The notes below the pieces were generated by a model. That model was given only the letters and a program-made list of their open reading frames with translations. It was not told the origin of the DNA and made no database searches. A DNA stretch of 18,025 bases, taken from positions 1 to 18,025 of the forward strand of contig JAFAKZ010000487.1 in NCBI GenBank assembly GCA_019234745.1, written 5' to 3'. The position numbers and the translations under genes are program-made. This document shows positions 1-7,594 of this stretch, piece by piece (position 1 is the stretch's first letter; the number at the start of each line of letters is the position of its first letter). The DNA comes from Burkholderiales bacterium. Its GTDB lineage: Bacteria; Pseudomonadota; Gammaproteobacteria; Burkholderiales; Chitinimonadaceae.

Positions 1-1
1 C

Positions 2-895
2 GGCGAAACGCGCTGGGACTATGTCTACATGGACAGCGCCGCGCACCGGCTCTATGTGTCGCACGCCACGCAGACGGAAGTCATCGACACGCAGACGGAC
101 AAGCTCGTCGGCACCATCAAGGGTACGACGGGCGTACACGGCATCGCCGTGGCCAGCGACCTGGGCCTGGGCTTCACCAGCAACGGCAAAGACAACGCCG
201 TCACCGTATTCGACCTGAAATCGCTGGAGACGCGCGACACCATCAAGGTCGGCACCAACCCGGACGCCATCGTCTATGAACCAGCCAGCCACCGCGTCGT
301 GACCTTCAATGGCCGCTCGAAGGATGCCACCATCGTCGACGCCAAGACGCGCAAGGTACTGGGTACGGTCGCCGTGGGCGGTAAGCCGGAGTTCGCCCAG
401 GTCGCGGCCGACGGCAAGGTCTACTTCAACATCGAAGACACGAACGAGCTGGCCGTGCTCGACGTGGCGAACATGAAGCTGACGCAGCGCACGAGCGTCA
501 AGCCCTGCGAAAGCCCAAGCGGCCTTGCGATGGACGACAAGCAGCGCCTCTATTCCGTATGCGAGAACGGCCTGATGGTGATCACCGGCACCGATGGCAA
601 GCAGATCGGCCAGGCCCCCATCGGCGACGGCCCGGACGGTGTTGCCTGGCTGGACGGCTACGCCTTCAGCGCCAACGGCAAGGATGGCACGCTGTCGGTC
701 GTTGGCGAAGTAGCCGCGGGCAAGTTCGACCGCATCGAAACGCTGGCCACGGCCATGAGCGCCCGCACCATCGCCGTCGACCCCGCCACGCACAAGCTCT
801 ACCTGCCGGCAGCCGACTACAAGCTGACCGTGCCCGGCGCCAAGCGCGAGACGCAGGAGAATAGCTTCCACGTGATTGTGATGGCACCTCAGTGA
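2..895 (+). CDS. YncE-like beta-propeller protein, 5'-truncated
   Basis: The reading frame is open to the left edge, reading GETRWDYVYMDSAAHRLYVSH, so the true start lies outside the window and the ATG at 29 is internal. The visible 297 or so residues consist of repeated blades with the pattern D-x-x-x-H-R/K-L-Y-V (for example AHRLYVSH near the start and THKLYLPAADY near the end), alternating with short Gly/Asp loops. This is typical of YncE / YVTN-type seven-bladed propellers, which are usually exported and act as binding scaffolds. There is a Cys pair in the CESPSGL and YSVCENG segments. The signal peptide expected for the family cannot be checked because the N-terminus is missing. The gene ends about 100 bases before the next one, with no obvious terminator between them. 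The ligand is unknown. The family call is firm and the function is not. Confidence 0.85.
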   Translation, partial: GETRWDYVYMDSAAHRLYVSHATQTEVIDTQTDKLVGTIKGTTGVHGIAVASDLGLGFTSNGKDNAVTVFDLKSLETRDTIKVGTNPDAIVYEPASHRVVTFNGRSKDATIVDAKTRKVLGTVAVGGKPEFAQVAADGKVYFNIEDTNELAVLDVANMKLTQRTSVKPCESPSGLAMDDKQRLYSVCENGLMVITGTDGKQIGQAPIGDGPDGVAWLDGYAFSANGKDGTLSVVGEVAAGKFDRIETLATAMSARTIAVDPATHKLYLPAADYKLTVPGAKRETQENSFHVIVMAPQ

Positions 896-998
896 CAATG
901 TGATGGGAGTGATAGCATAGGCCCAAGCTGCAATTCCGCGTGGTCGGGTACTCAATCGGCATAACCCCTGCAATATCTTGTGACGGATGCATTGACAT

Positions 999-2372
999 AT
1001 GAGTGGATCGACTAAGACGTTGTACGGATTGCTGGGTGTTGCCGAAGATGCCGATGTTGCGCTGATCAAGACCGTGCACGATACGCGGAAACGCTCGTTG
1101 GAGGCGTTGCCGCCAGGTGCGGATCGCGACAATCAGATCAAGTTTCTCGATCATGCCTGGCAGACGCTTTCCGACCCCGCACAACGATCGGTGTACGACG
1201 CGCGTCTGGCACAAAAGCGCACAGTCCCGGCCGATGTAAAGGGTAAGCGCTCCGCCGGTTTCGGACCCATGGTGTGGGCAGCCGGATTTGTTGTCATCGC
1301 ACTGGCAGTCGGGCTCGCCATCTACTTTCAGCGCGGCAGTGCACGGCCTGTCAACTCATCGCAGATCGCCCAAGTAACGCGGCCAACGCCAGCTGCAGAG
1401 ACTAAGACGACAGGCACGGACGCCGCGAGCACAGTACTCACTCCTGCGCAGATATTCCAGCTAGTCAGCAAGTCGACCGTGGTCGTCATCAGCCAGAGCA
1501 ATCAGGAAGAAGCCTTGGGCAGCGGTGTCGTGATCGGCAATGGCGAAGTGGTGACCAACTGCCATGTTGCGCTGCACGCAAAGAACCAACTGCATATCCT
1601 ATACGATAAGCACGACTATACGGCGACGGTCCATTATTCCGATCGCGGCCACGACCTTTGCCAGCTATCAGTACCCGGCTTGGACGCCCCCACCGTCGAA
1701 CAGGCAAGACTGGCCGACGTGAATGTCGGCGATCACGTGGTGGCACTTGGCGCGCCGCATGGGCTGAGCCTTACCTTGAGCGAAGGCATCGTGTCGGCGC
1801 TTCGTGAGCACGATGGCAGCTCCATTATCCAGACTTCGGCACCGATCTCGCCGGGCTCGAGCGGCGGCGGGCTGTTCGACACCCGGGCGCGGCTGATCGG
1901 TATTACGACCTTCCAGGATTCCACTGGGCAAAACCTAAATTTCGCCGTCCCGGTAGACTGGATTGCCCAGCTGAGTCAACGTGACGGCAATGCCGACACG
2001 CTGCTACCCAAAGGGCAGCATTCGCGGCCCCAGCTAACGTCTGTCCACAGCGACCCGGTGTATGAGCAATTTGCGGACAAACTTCTCGGCCATTGGGCCT
2101 GCCGGCCCGAGCAGCCCAAGAGCGGCCTGTTGTCCATCAGTTTTGAATTTGATGACGAGGGCCGCTTCAAGTCGCATCGCGTCAACGTCAATTCGCAGAC
2201 TATGGACGCCGAAGGCCGATACAGCATCCAGAGCCACACCTATGTCGCCATGGATTGGTACGGATCAATCCTGGCGATGGACGTGCAGTCCATCGATTCG
2301 ATACGGGCGACAGCTGTCTTGAATGGAGGCAGTGGGAGCTTCACCGTGCTTTGTGACCACAGCCGCCAGTGA
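999..2372 (+). CDS. Membrane-anchored trypsin-like serine protease with degenerate J-domain N-terminus
   Basis: This 457-residue protein has four visible parts. Residues 7-70 resemble a DnaJ J-domain (LYGLLGV at the start, LSDPAQRSVYDARL at the end), but the HPD tripeptide needed to stimulate Hsp70 is absent. Residues 90-110 are a single hydrophobic helix, so the J-like part is probably cytoplasmic and the rest periplasmic. Residues 150-325 are a chymotrypsin-fold domain with a complete triad: H189 (TNCHV), D219 (GHDL) and S288 (GSSGG). Residues 345-457 form a C-terminal domain beginning near LLGHWAC, which I do not recognise; no PDZ domain is apparent, unlike DegP/DegS. The start at ATG 999 has only a weak upstream purine stretch (GGA at 985-987). 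Codon use is more A/T-rich at third positions than in neighbouring genes, which may reflect transfer. It is probably monocistronic, closed by the terminator at 2426-2449. The substrate is unknown. Confidence 0.85.
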   Translation: MSGSTKTLYGLLGVAEDADVALIKTVHDTRKRSLEALPPGADRDNQIKFLDHAWQTLSDPAQRSVYDARLAQKRTVPADVKGKRSAGFGPMVWAAGFVVIALAVGLAIYFQRGSARPVNSSQIAQVTRPTPAAETKTTGTDAASTVLTPAQIFQLVSKSTVVVISQSNQEEALGSGVVIGNGEVVTNCHVALHAKNQLHILYDKHDYTATVHYSDRGHDLCQLSVPGLDAPTVEQARLADVNVGDHVVALGAPHGLSLTLSEGIVSALREHDGSSIIQTSAPISPGSSGGGLFDTRARLIGITTFQDSTGQNLNFAVPVDWIAQLSQRDGNADTLLPKGQHSRPQLTSVHSDPVYEQFADKLLGHWACRPEQPKSGLLSISFEFDDEGRFKSHRVNVNSQTMDAEGRYSIQSHTYVAMDWYGSILAMDVQSIDSIRATAVLNGGSGSFTVLCDHSRQ

Positions 2373-2425
2373 TGTCGCCCAGCCTCGTTTGCCCACCTAG
2401 AAGACATCGCTCACGCCGATAGAGA

Positions 2426-2449
2426 AAAAGCCCCGAATTCGGGGCTTTT
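2426..2449. terminator. Bidirectional rho-independent terminator between the protease gene and guaA
   Basis: A perfect 24-base palindrome has GC arms GCCCCG and CGGGGC around AATT, flanked by AAAA on the left and TTTT on the right. It therefore has a U-tract on both strands and can stop transcription from both convergent genes, which end at 2372 (+) and 2473 (-). Confidence 0.9.
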
Positions 2450-2472
2450 CTTGTTCAAAGGCAAGGGCAGGA

Positions 2473-4047
2473 TCATTCCCACTCGATCGTCGCAGGCGGC
2501 TTGCCTGACACGTCGTACACCACGCGATTGAGGCCGCGCACTTCGTTGATGATGCGGTTGGACACGCGGCCCAGCAGCTCGTAGGGCAGCTCGGCCCAGT
2601 GCGCCGTCATGAAGTCGCTCGTCACCACGGCGCGCAGGGCGCACACATAGTCGTAAGTCCGGCCGTCACCCATCACGCCCACCGACTTCACCGGCAGGAA
2701 CACGGCGAAGGCTTGGCTGGTCTTGTCGTACCAGCTCTTGCCGTCCGCGTCGCGCGTATTGCGCAGTTCTTCGATGAAGATGGCGTCGGCGCGCTTGAGA
2801 AGTTCGGCATACTCGCGCTTCACTTCGCCCAGGATGCGCACGCCCAGGCCCGGGCCCGGGAACGGATGACGGTAGACCATCTCGTGCGGCAGGCCGAGCG
2901 CGACGCCCAACTGGCGCACTTCGTCCTTGAACAGCTCGCGCAATGGCTCCAGCAGCTTCAGGTTCAGCGTTTCCGGCAGGCCGCCCACATTGTGGTGGCT
3001 CTTGATCGTGTGCGCCTTCTTGGTCTTGGCGCCGGCCGATTCGATCACGTCCGGGTAGATCGTGCCTTGCGCCAGCCAGCGGGCGGCGGGCAGCTTCTGC
3101 GCTTCGGCCTGGAACACTTCCACGAACTCGCGGCCGATGATCTTGCGCTTCTGCTCCGGGTCGGTCACGCCGGCCAGGTGGCCCATGAAGGCCTCGCTGG
3201 CGTCCACGTGGATCACCTTCACGCCCAGGTTGCGCGCGAACATGTCCATCACCATCTGGCCTTCGTTCAGGCGCAAGAGGCCGTGATCGACGAACACACA
3301 GGTCAGTTTGTCGCCGATGGCACGGTGGATCAGCGCAGCGGCTACGGAAGAATCGACGCCACCGGAGAGGCCCAGGATGACTTCTTCATCGCCCACCTGC
3401 TCTCGGATGCGGGCGACCGCTTCCTCGATATAGTTGGGCATGGTCCAGGACGGCTTGGCATTCGCCACGTGCAGCACGAAGCGGTGCAGCAGTTCCGTAC
3501 CGCGCTTGGTATGCGTGACTTCCGGGTGGAACTGCACGGCATAGTAGCCGCGGGTCTCGTCCGCCATGGCGGCGATGGGGCAGGAAGGCGTCTCGGCGAT
3601 CAGCTTGAAGCCGGCCGGCATCTCGGTGACCTTGTCGCCGTGGCTCATCCACACATCCAGGAGGCCATCGCCCGCATCGTTGGTGCGGTCGCGCATGCCT
3701 TCGAGCAGCTTGCTGTGGCCACGCGCGCAGATTTCGGCATAGCCGAACTCGCGCACCTTGCCAGCCTCGACCTTGCCACCCAGCACTTGCGCCATCCACT
3801 GCATGCCGTAGCAGATACCGAGCACGGGCACGCCCAGCTCGAACAAGCCGGCGTCGGCCTGGTAATCGCTTTCATACACGGAATTGGGGCCACCGGAGAG
3901 GATGATAGCCTTGGGATTGAAGGCCTTGATCTCGGCCAGCGGCATGTCGTAGGGGTGCAGCTCGCAGTACACATGCGCTTCGCGCACGCGGCGGGCAATC
4001 AACTGGGCGACCTGGGAGCCGAAGTCGAGGATGAGGATTTTGTCCAT
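2473..4047 (-). CDS. guaA: GMP synthase (glutamine-hydrolysing)
   Basis: This cytoplasmic enzyme converts XMP, ATP and glutamine to GMP, the last step of guanine nucleotide synthesis. At 524 residues it has normal length for the family. The class I glutamine amidotransferase domain (about 1-195) carries the nucleophile C79 in GICYGMQ and the H174/E176 pair in VQFHPEV. The ATP-pyrophosphatase domain carries the P-loop LSGGVDSS (227-234). The C-terminal dimerisation domain ends in the typical PPATIEWE. The start at 4047 is preceded by a GGAAGG-like Shine-Dalgarno four to five bases upstream. It lies in the same direction as smpB but 339 bases away, with its own likely promoter. In several betaproteobacteria guaB sits directly upstream of guaA; here it does not. 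The call is secure. Confidence 0.98.
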   Translation of the reverse strand: MDKILILDFGSQVAQLIARRVREAHVYCELHPYDMPLAEIKAFNPKAIILSGGPNSVYESDYQADAGLFELGVPVLGICYGMQWMAQVLGGKVEAGKVREFGYAEICARGHSKLLEGMRDRTNDAGDGLLDVWMSHGDKVTEMPAGFKLIAETPSCPIAAMADETRGYYAVQFHPEVTHTKRGTELLHRFVLHVANAKPSWTMPNYIEEAVARIREQVGDEEVILGLSGGVDSSVAAALIHRAIGDKLTCVFVDHGLLRLNEGQMVMDMFARNLGVKVIHVDASEAFMGHLAGVTDPEQKRKIIGREFVEVFQAEAQKLPAARWLAQGTIYPDVIESAGAKTKKAHTIKSHHNVGGLPETLNLKLLEPLRELFKDEVRQLGVALGLPHEMVYRHPFPGPGLGVRILGEVKREYAELLKRADAIFIEELRNTRDADGKSWYDKTSQAFAVFLPVKSVGVMGDGRTYDYVCALRAVVTSDFMTAHWAELPYELLGRVSNRIINEVRGLNRVVYDVSGKPPATIEWE

Positions 4048-4293
4048 GGCACCTTCCCGTGCAAAGACGAGATTTTAGCACGTACATGTCAAAACATTTA
4101 CATGCGGCGACGCCGCCCGGCAGAGCCGGGCGCAGGCGGGCAATTGAAGCTCCACGACTCGTCTTTGGTCCTAATTGATTCCCACTCCCTCCGCCCTCGC
4201 CCGCCGGCGAGGGGACCTCGCTTCGCTCGTGGCGTTGGCGCACTGTCGTGGATGCTCGACGGACTTGGCTAGCGACCGTCGCTTTCAGAACCA
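4048..4293. other. Non-coding spacer between guaA and the REPIN
   Basis: No credible gene is seen. Besides the guaA promoter region it holds two GC-rich hairpins. The first, at 4114-4132, has an 8-bp stem CGCCCGGC/GCCGGGCG with loop AGA. The second, at 4194-4213, has an 8-bp stem CCCTCGCC/GGCGAGGG with loop CGCC. Neither is followed by a T-run on either strand, so neither is a standard terminator. They may be remnants of dispersed hairpin repeats. Confidence 0.5.
4072..4092 (-). promoter_or_regulatory. Probable guaA promoter (extended -10)
   Basis: On the minus strand, TGC-TAAAAT (4080 down to 4072) is an extended -10 matching the consensus at five of six positions, 24 bases upstream of the guaA start. 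A perfect TTGACA occurs at 4092-4087, but only 9 bases separate it from TAAAAT, too short to act as its -35 element. Either the extended -10 works alone, or TTGACA belongs to another start site or is chance. Confidence 0.45.
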
Positions 4294-4376
4294 TAGGTTG
4301 GGCTGAGCTCTGCGAAGCCCAACACTCTATGATGGCGATTGACAGTGTTGGGCTTCGCGGAGCTCAGCCCAACCTA
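4294..4376. repeat. REPIN-like inverted pair of REP hairpins (copy 1)
   Basis: Two 33-base arms (4294-4326 and 4344-4376) are reverse complements with one difference, which forms a G-U pair, around a 17-base centre. Each arm is itself a small hairpin with stem GTTGGGC/GCCCAAC (4297-4303 with 4317-4323). The right arm, read on the minus strand, begins with GTAG, the tetranucleotide typical of REP sequences mobilised by RAYT (TnpA-REP) enzymes; the left arm begins with ATAG. The element lies 10 bases beyond the smpB stop. No RAYT gene is in the window. A related copy is at 8230-8310. Confidence 0.8.
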
Positions 4377-4386
4377 CATACCATGC

Positions 4387-4836
4387 CTACTTTTGCTTCA
4401 CCTTCATCGCCCGCTGGATCTCGCGGTTCGCATCGCGTTCGCGCTCCGTATTGCGCTTGTCGTGCTGCTTCTTGCCGCGTGCCAAACCGACGGCCAGCTT
4501 GATGCGGCCGCCCTTGTAGTGCATGTCGAGCGGGGTGAGCGTGTAGCCGGAGCGCTCCACCTTGCCGATCAGCTTGTTGATCTCGGCCTGGTTGAGCAGC
4601 AGCTTGCGCAGGCGCGTTGGGTCGGTATGGACGTGGGTCGATGCAGACAGCAGCGGCGTGATATGGGCGCCGAACAGGTAGAAGGCGCCATTGCGCAGGA
4701 CAACGTAGGCTTCCTTGATCTGTACCTTGCCGGCGCGGATAGCCTTGACCTCCCACCCTTCCAGCATGAGGCCCGCCTCATAGCGTTCTTCGATGAAATA
4801 GTCGTGGAAAGCTTTCTTGTTATCGACAATGGACAT
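4387..4836 (-). CDS. smpB: SsrA-binding protein SmpB
   Basis: SmpB binds tmRNA and helps rescue stalled ribosomes in trans-translation. The 149-residue product has the usual family length. It begins MSIVDNKKAFHDYFIEE and contains the conserved GWEVKAIRAGKVQIKEAYV core, followed by GAHITPL in the OB-fold. It ends in the basic tail (GLARGKKQHDKRNT...REIQRAMK) that enters the decoding centre. It is transcribed toward guaA, with the REPIN immediately after its stop codon, which may act as a 3' structure. It is divergent from the asparaginase gene, leaving about 100 bases for the two promoters. The gene for tmRNA is not in the window. The call is secure. Confidence 0.97.
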   Translation of the reverse strand: MSIVDNKKAFHDYFIEERYEAGLMLEGWEVKAIRAGKVQIKEAYVVLRNGAFYLFGAHITPLLSASTHVHTDPTRLRKLLLNQAEINKLIGKVERSGYTLTPLDMHYKGGRIKLAVGLARGKKQHDKRNTERERDANREIQRAMKVKQK

Positions 4837-4938
4837 GGCTGGATACTGGGCGGTAAAGTCCGGCGGATGCCTTGCGCTAGTTAAACCAGCGCCGGCAAGC
4901 CGAAACCAAAACGTCGATTTTAACCGAATCTGCGCACC

Positions 4939-5961
4939 ATGCCCTCACCTTCCAAGCGTCTATACGTCATCTACGCCGGCGGCACCATCGGCATGCAACA
5001 GACTAGCGCGGGCTACGCGCCGGCGCCGGGCTACCTGCCGGGCGAATTGGCCAGGATCGCGGCCCGCACCAGCGGCTTCCCCGCCTACGAGCTGAAGGAA
5101 TACGCGCCGCTCATCGATTCGTCCAACCTGCAGCCCGCACACTGGAATGCGATGGCGGACGATATCACGGCCAATTACGAGGCCTACGATGGCTTCGTGG
5201 TGATCCACGGTACCGACACGCTGGCCTATACAGCCTCGGCGCTCAGCTTCATGCTGGAAAACCTGGGCAAGCCCGTGATCGTGACGGGCTCCATGGTGCC
5301 GCTGGCCGAGCAGCCTAACGATGCGGAGCAAAATCTCGTCGACGCCTTCCGCTGGGCCTGCGAAGACGGCTTGCATGAGGTGTGCGTGGCCTTCAACCGC
5401 CTGCTGCTGCGCGGCAACCGTTCGCGCAAGCTGTGGGGGGCGGAGATCGGCGCCTTCGGTTCGCCCAACTACCCCGTGCTGGGCCGCGTGCAGGGGCACT
5501 ACGAATTCAACCCGGCGCTCTGCCTGCCCAAGCCCACGCGCCCCTTCCGCGCCCATCGCATCAACCCGGACCTGGCCATCGCCGGCATCAAGCTCTACCC
5601 GGGCTACACAAACCGGCTGATCGAAGCCATGCTGGTGCAACCGCTCAAGGGCATCGTGCTAGAGACATACGGTGCGGGAAACGCACCGGATGCAGACCAG
5701 GCGCTGATCGCGGCGCTGGGTAGCGCGACGGCGCGCGGGGCGCTGATCGTGAACTGCACGCAGTGCGTATCGGGCAAGGTCGCCATGGACAACTACGCGG
5801 CCGGTTCCGTGCTATCTCGCGCCGGCCTCGTGTCGGGCCGCGACATGACCCCCGAAGCGGCCATCGCCAAACTATACTTCCTATTGTCGCAACCGAGCGA
5901 CACGCTAGGGCGCGCGGAGCGCGTGCCGGTGAGCCTGCGCGGCGAATTGGGGGCAGACTGA
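4939..5961 (+). CDS. ansA: Type I (cytoplasmic) L-asparaginase
   Basis: The enzyme hydrolyses L-asparagine to aspartate and ammonia. The 340 residues have no signal peptide, and the length matches the cytoplasmic AnsA type (about 338) rather than the periplasmic AnsB type. Both active-site signatures are present: YAGGTIGM with nucleophile T16, and HGTDTLAYTASALSF with T92 and D93. K164 sits in the RSRKLWGAEI segment and fits the catalytic lysine. ATG 4939 is chosen because the first beta strand (RLYVIYAGGTI) follows at once, as in the family. After the stop there is a 6-bp hairpin (ATCAGG/CCTGAT, 5962-5977) without a T-run, so at most a weak terminator. The next gene is 100 bases away and need not be in the same operon. 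Confidence 0.95.
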   Translation: MPSPSKRLYVIYAGGTIGMQQTSAGYAPAPGYLPGELARIAARTSGFPAYELKEYAPLIDSSNLQPAHWNAMADDITANYEAYDGFVVIHGTDTLAYTASALSFMLENLGKPVIVTGSMVPLAEQPNDAEQNLVDAFRWACEDGLHEVCVAFNRLLLRGNRSRKLWGAEIGAFGSPNYPVLGRVQGHYEFNPALCLPKPTRPFRAHRINPDLAIAGIKLYPGYTNRLIEAMLVQPLKGIVLETYGAGNAPDADQALIAALGSATARGALIVNCTQCVSGKVAMDNYAAGSVLSRAGLVSGRDMTPEAAIAKLYFLLSQPSDTLGRAERVPVSLRGELGAD

Positions 5962-5997
5962 ATCAGGGCCTCCTGATATATTGCGGAAAAATTAACA

Positions 5998-6011
5998 AAT
6001 ACGTCCGTATT
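5998..6011. promoter_or_regulatory. Palindrome upstream of the EAL gene
   Basis: AATACG and CGTATT form a perfect 6-2-6 inverted repeat 50 bases before the EAL start codon. It could be an operator. No convincing -35/-10 pair could be placed around it, and a palindrome of this size may occur by chance. Confidence 0.25.
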
Positions 6012-6061
6012 CCCCCGACTGGCGGTCGGCGTGAGAGCACGGGCCGCGAACCGGATTCGGG

Positions 6062-7363
6062 ATGTCGATTTCTGCACCCTACAAACTCGATGCATTGCTC
6101 GGCCTGCTCCAGCCGGAGGCGGGGCGGTATGTCGCCCATCATCAGGACTTCATCCTCCACAGCCACTTCCAGCCCATCTACAGCTTTGCGCACCGCCGCG
6201 TGGTGGGCCACGAGGGGCTGATGCGCGCCTGGGGCGCCGTAGGCAAGGCCCTGTCACCCTATACGGTATTTGCTTCGGCTCGCACCGAGCAGGAACTGGT
6301 GACGCTGGATCGCCTCTCGCGCCTGTTGCACGCGCGCAATTTTTCCCATATCGGGCAGAAGGCGGGCGACCCACCGCAGTGGCTGTTCCTCAACGCCGAA
6401 CCGAACGCCTTTGCCCACGCTGGGCAGTACGGCCGCTTCTTCCCCGAGATGCTGGAGATGCTTGGCATCGCGCCGCAGACGGTGGTGGTGGAAGTGCTGG
6501 AGACGGCCATCGAGAACAATCGCATGCTGACCCATGCGGTGGAGTATTTCCGTGAGATCGGCTGCCTGATCGCCATCGACGACTTCGGAGCTGGGCATTC
6601 CAACGTGGATCGCATCTGGCGCCTTCGGCCCGACATCGTGAAGCTCGACCGCGCCCTGATTACGGACGCCACCGATAGCCGTGAAGCACGCCAGATCCTG
6701 CCGGGTCTCGTGAACCTGCTGCACGAGGCGGGCGCGCTGGTGCTGGCCGAGGGTATCGAAACACAAACGGAGGCCCTGCTGGCGCTGGAAGCGGATTGTG
6801 ACCTGGTGCAGGGCTTCTATTTCGGCATGCCGGGGCCGGAACTGGTCGCAGCGGAAGACCCGCACCCTGTGTTCGAGTCGCTCTGGGTGGCGTTCAACGA
6901 GTCGATGCAGCGCGAAATCGAATACAACCAGCAACAGCTCTCACAGTACACCACCAGCCTGATGAAGGCGGCGGCTCGTTTGAGCGAGGGCGAAACCATC
7001 GAGGAGGCGTCGGCCGCCTTTATGTCGCTCCCCGCCGCCATCCGCTGCTTCCTGCTCGACAGCACGGGCCGCCAGATCGGCGACAATCTGCTCGACAACG
7101 AACACCGCCGCGGCAACCGCCTGCGCTTTGCCCCGCTGGAAAACATCGAGGGTGCCGTATGGTCGCGCCGGCACTATTTCCGCCAAGCGATGAAGCGTTT
7201 CGGCGAGTTGCAGATCTCCCGCCCCTATCTATCCATTGCCGGCGAAGAGCAGTGCGTAACGCTGTCGATCGGCATCATGTTCCACGGCGCGGCGCACGTG
7301 CTGTGCGGCGATTTGCAGTGGAAGGGCGCGAGCGAAGTCGACGGCAATACCGAAGCCGTGTAG
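6062..7363 (+). CDS. EAL-domain c-di-GMP phosphodiesterase with YkuI-like C-terminal sensor
   Basis: The 433-residue protein has an N-terminal EAL domain (about 25-265) and a C-terminal region (about 325-425) resembling the PAS/Cache-like domain of Bacillus YkuI. The metal and substrate ligands are intact: E51 (the EAL motif reads EGL), N111, E144/E147, the DDFGAG segment with D173-D174, K194 (VKLDR), E230 and E233 (AEGIET) and Q250 (QGFYFG). It is therefore probably an active phosphodiesterase that lowers c-di-GMP, with the C-terminal domain as input. There is no signal peptide or membrane helix, so it is cytoplasmic, and there is no GGDEF domain. The Shine-Dalgarno sequence before ATG 6062 is weak. 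No c-di-GMP riboswitch was recognised in the 100-base leader. The stop codon overlaps the probable -10 element of the downstream SRP RNA gene. Confidence 0.92.
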   Translation: MSISAPYKLDALLGLLQPEAGRYVAHHQDFILHSHFQPIYSFAHRRVVGHEGLMRAWGAVGKALSPYTVFASARTEQELVTLDRLSRLLHARNFSHIGQKAGDPPQWLFLNAEPNAFAHAGQYGRFFPEMLEMLGIAPQTVVVEVLETAIENNRMLTHAVEYFREIGCLIAIDDFGAGHSNVDRIWRLRPDIVKLDRALITDATDSREARQILPGLVNLLHEAGALVLAEGIETQTEALLALEADCDLVQGFYFGMPGPELVAAEDPHPVFESLWVAFNESMQREIEYNQQQLSQYTTSLMKAAARLSEGETIEEASAAFMSLPAAIRCFLLDSTGRQIGDNLLDNEHRRGNRLRFAPLENIEGAVWSRRHYFRQAMKRFGELQISRPYLSIAGEEQCVTLSIGIMFHGAAHVLCGDLQWKGASEVDGNTEAV

Positions 7364-7366
7364 AAT
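7338..7366 (+). promoter_or_regulatory. Probable promoter of the 4.5S RNA gene
   Basis: TCGACG (7338-7343, four of six to TTGACA) and TAGAAT (7361-7366, five of six to TATAAT) are exactly 17 bp apart. A start near 7373 would leave about 30 bases before the mature RNA, similar to the 5' leader that RNase P removes from E. coli pre-4.5S RNA. The -10 begins with the TAG stop codon of the EAL gene. Confidence 0.5.
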
Positions 7367-7402
7367 GTATGGGTTCGTCGCGCTGGCGGCGGATGTTGTT
7401 CC

Positions 7403-7501
7403 ATGGCGGGTCTCCCCGCATTGCGAAGTCGTGAACCTGGTCAGGTCCGGAAGGAAGCAGCCACAGCGATGCACGCAAGTGCCGGGGGTCGGGCTCGCCA
7501 C
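7403..7501 (+). ncRNA. ffs: Signal recognition particle RNA (4.5S, small bacterial type)
   Basis: The conserved SRP apical domain is present: CAGGTCCGGAAGGAAGCAGC around 7442-7461 holds the GGAA tetraloop and the asymmetric internal loop that bind Ffh. The two ends pair (TGGCG at 7404-7408 with CGCCA at 7496-7500) to give the usual single long hairpin of about 97-100 bases without an Alu domain. The RNA works with Ffh and FtsY in co-translational membrane targeting. A T-run at 7511-7515 just downstream could end transcription. The exact ends are estimated from the base pairing. Confidence 0.93.
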
Positions 7502-7534
7502 CCCTCCCCATTTTTGTTCAGGAAGCACCCCAAC

Positions 7535-7563
7535 TTGGTTGCCGATGCAGCCAGGGCTAGTAT
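7535..7563 (+). promoter_or_regulatory. Possible promoter of the TetR gene
   Basis: TTGGTT (7535-7540) and TAGTAT (7558-7563) are 17 bp apart, matching the consensus at three and four of six positions. A transcript starting near 7570 would exclude the upstream in-frame ATG at 7562 and favour 7595 as the start of the regulator. Confidence 0.3.
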
Positions 7564-7594
7564 GGGATGTACCGCTTCGTCCGATTTGCCCCGC

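Noticed and set aside
4087..4092. Perfect TTGACA as the -35 of the guaA promoter
   Set aside because: Only 9 bases separate it from the best -10 (TAAAAT), and no -10-like sequence lies 16-18 bases downstream of it.
4114..4132. 8-bp GC hairpin as a terminator of smpB
   Set aside because: It has no T-run on either strand and lies more than 250 bases past the smpB stop, just upstream of the guaA promoter.
2599..4272. 557-residue open frame on the plus strand opposite guaA
   Set aside because: It is antisense to the unmistakable guaA frame, is very rich in His, Ala and Leu as expected from a shadow of GC-rich codons, and has no recognisable domain.
5962..6061. A c-di-GMP riboswitch before the EAL gene
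   Set aside because: No GEMM-type conserved core or paired-helix arrangement could be recognised in this leader.
7403..7594. Extension of the TetR gene to an upstream ATG at 7403
   Set aside because: The extension is a translation of the 4.5S RNA gene and has no TetR-like sequence.
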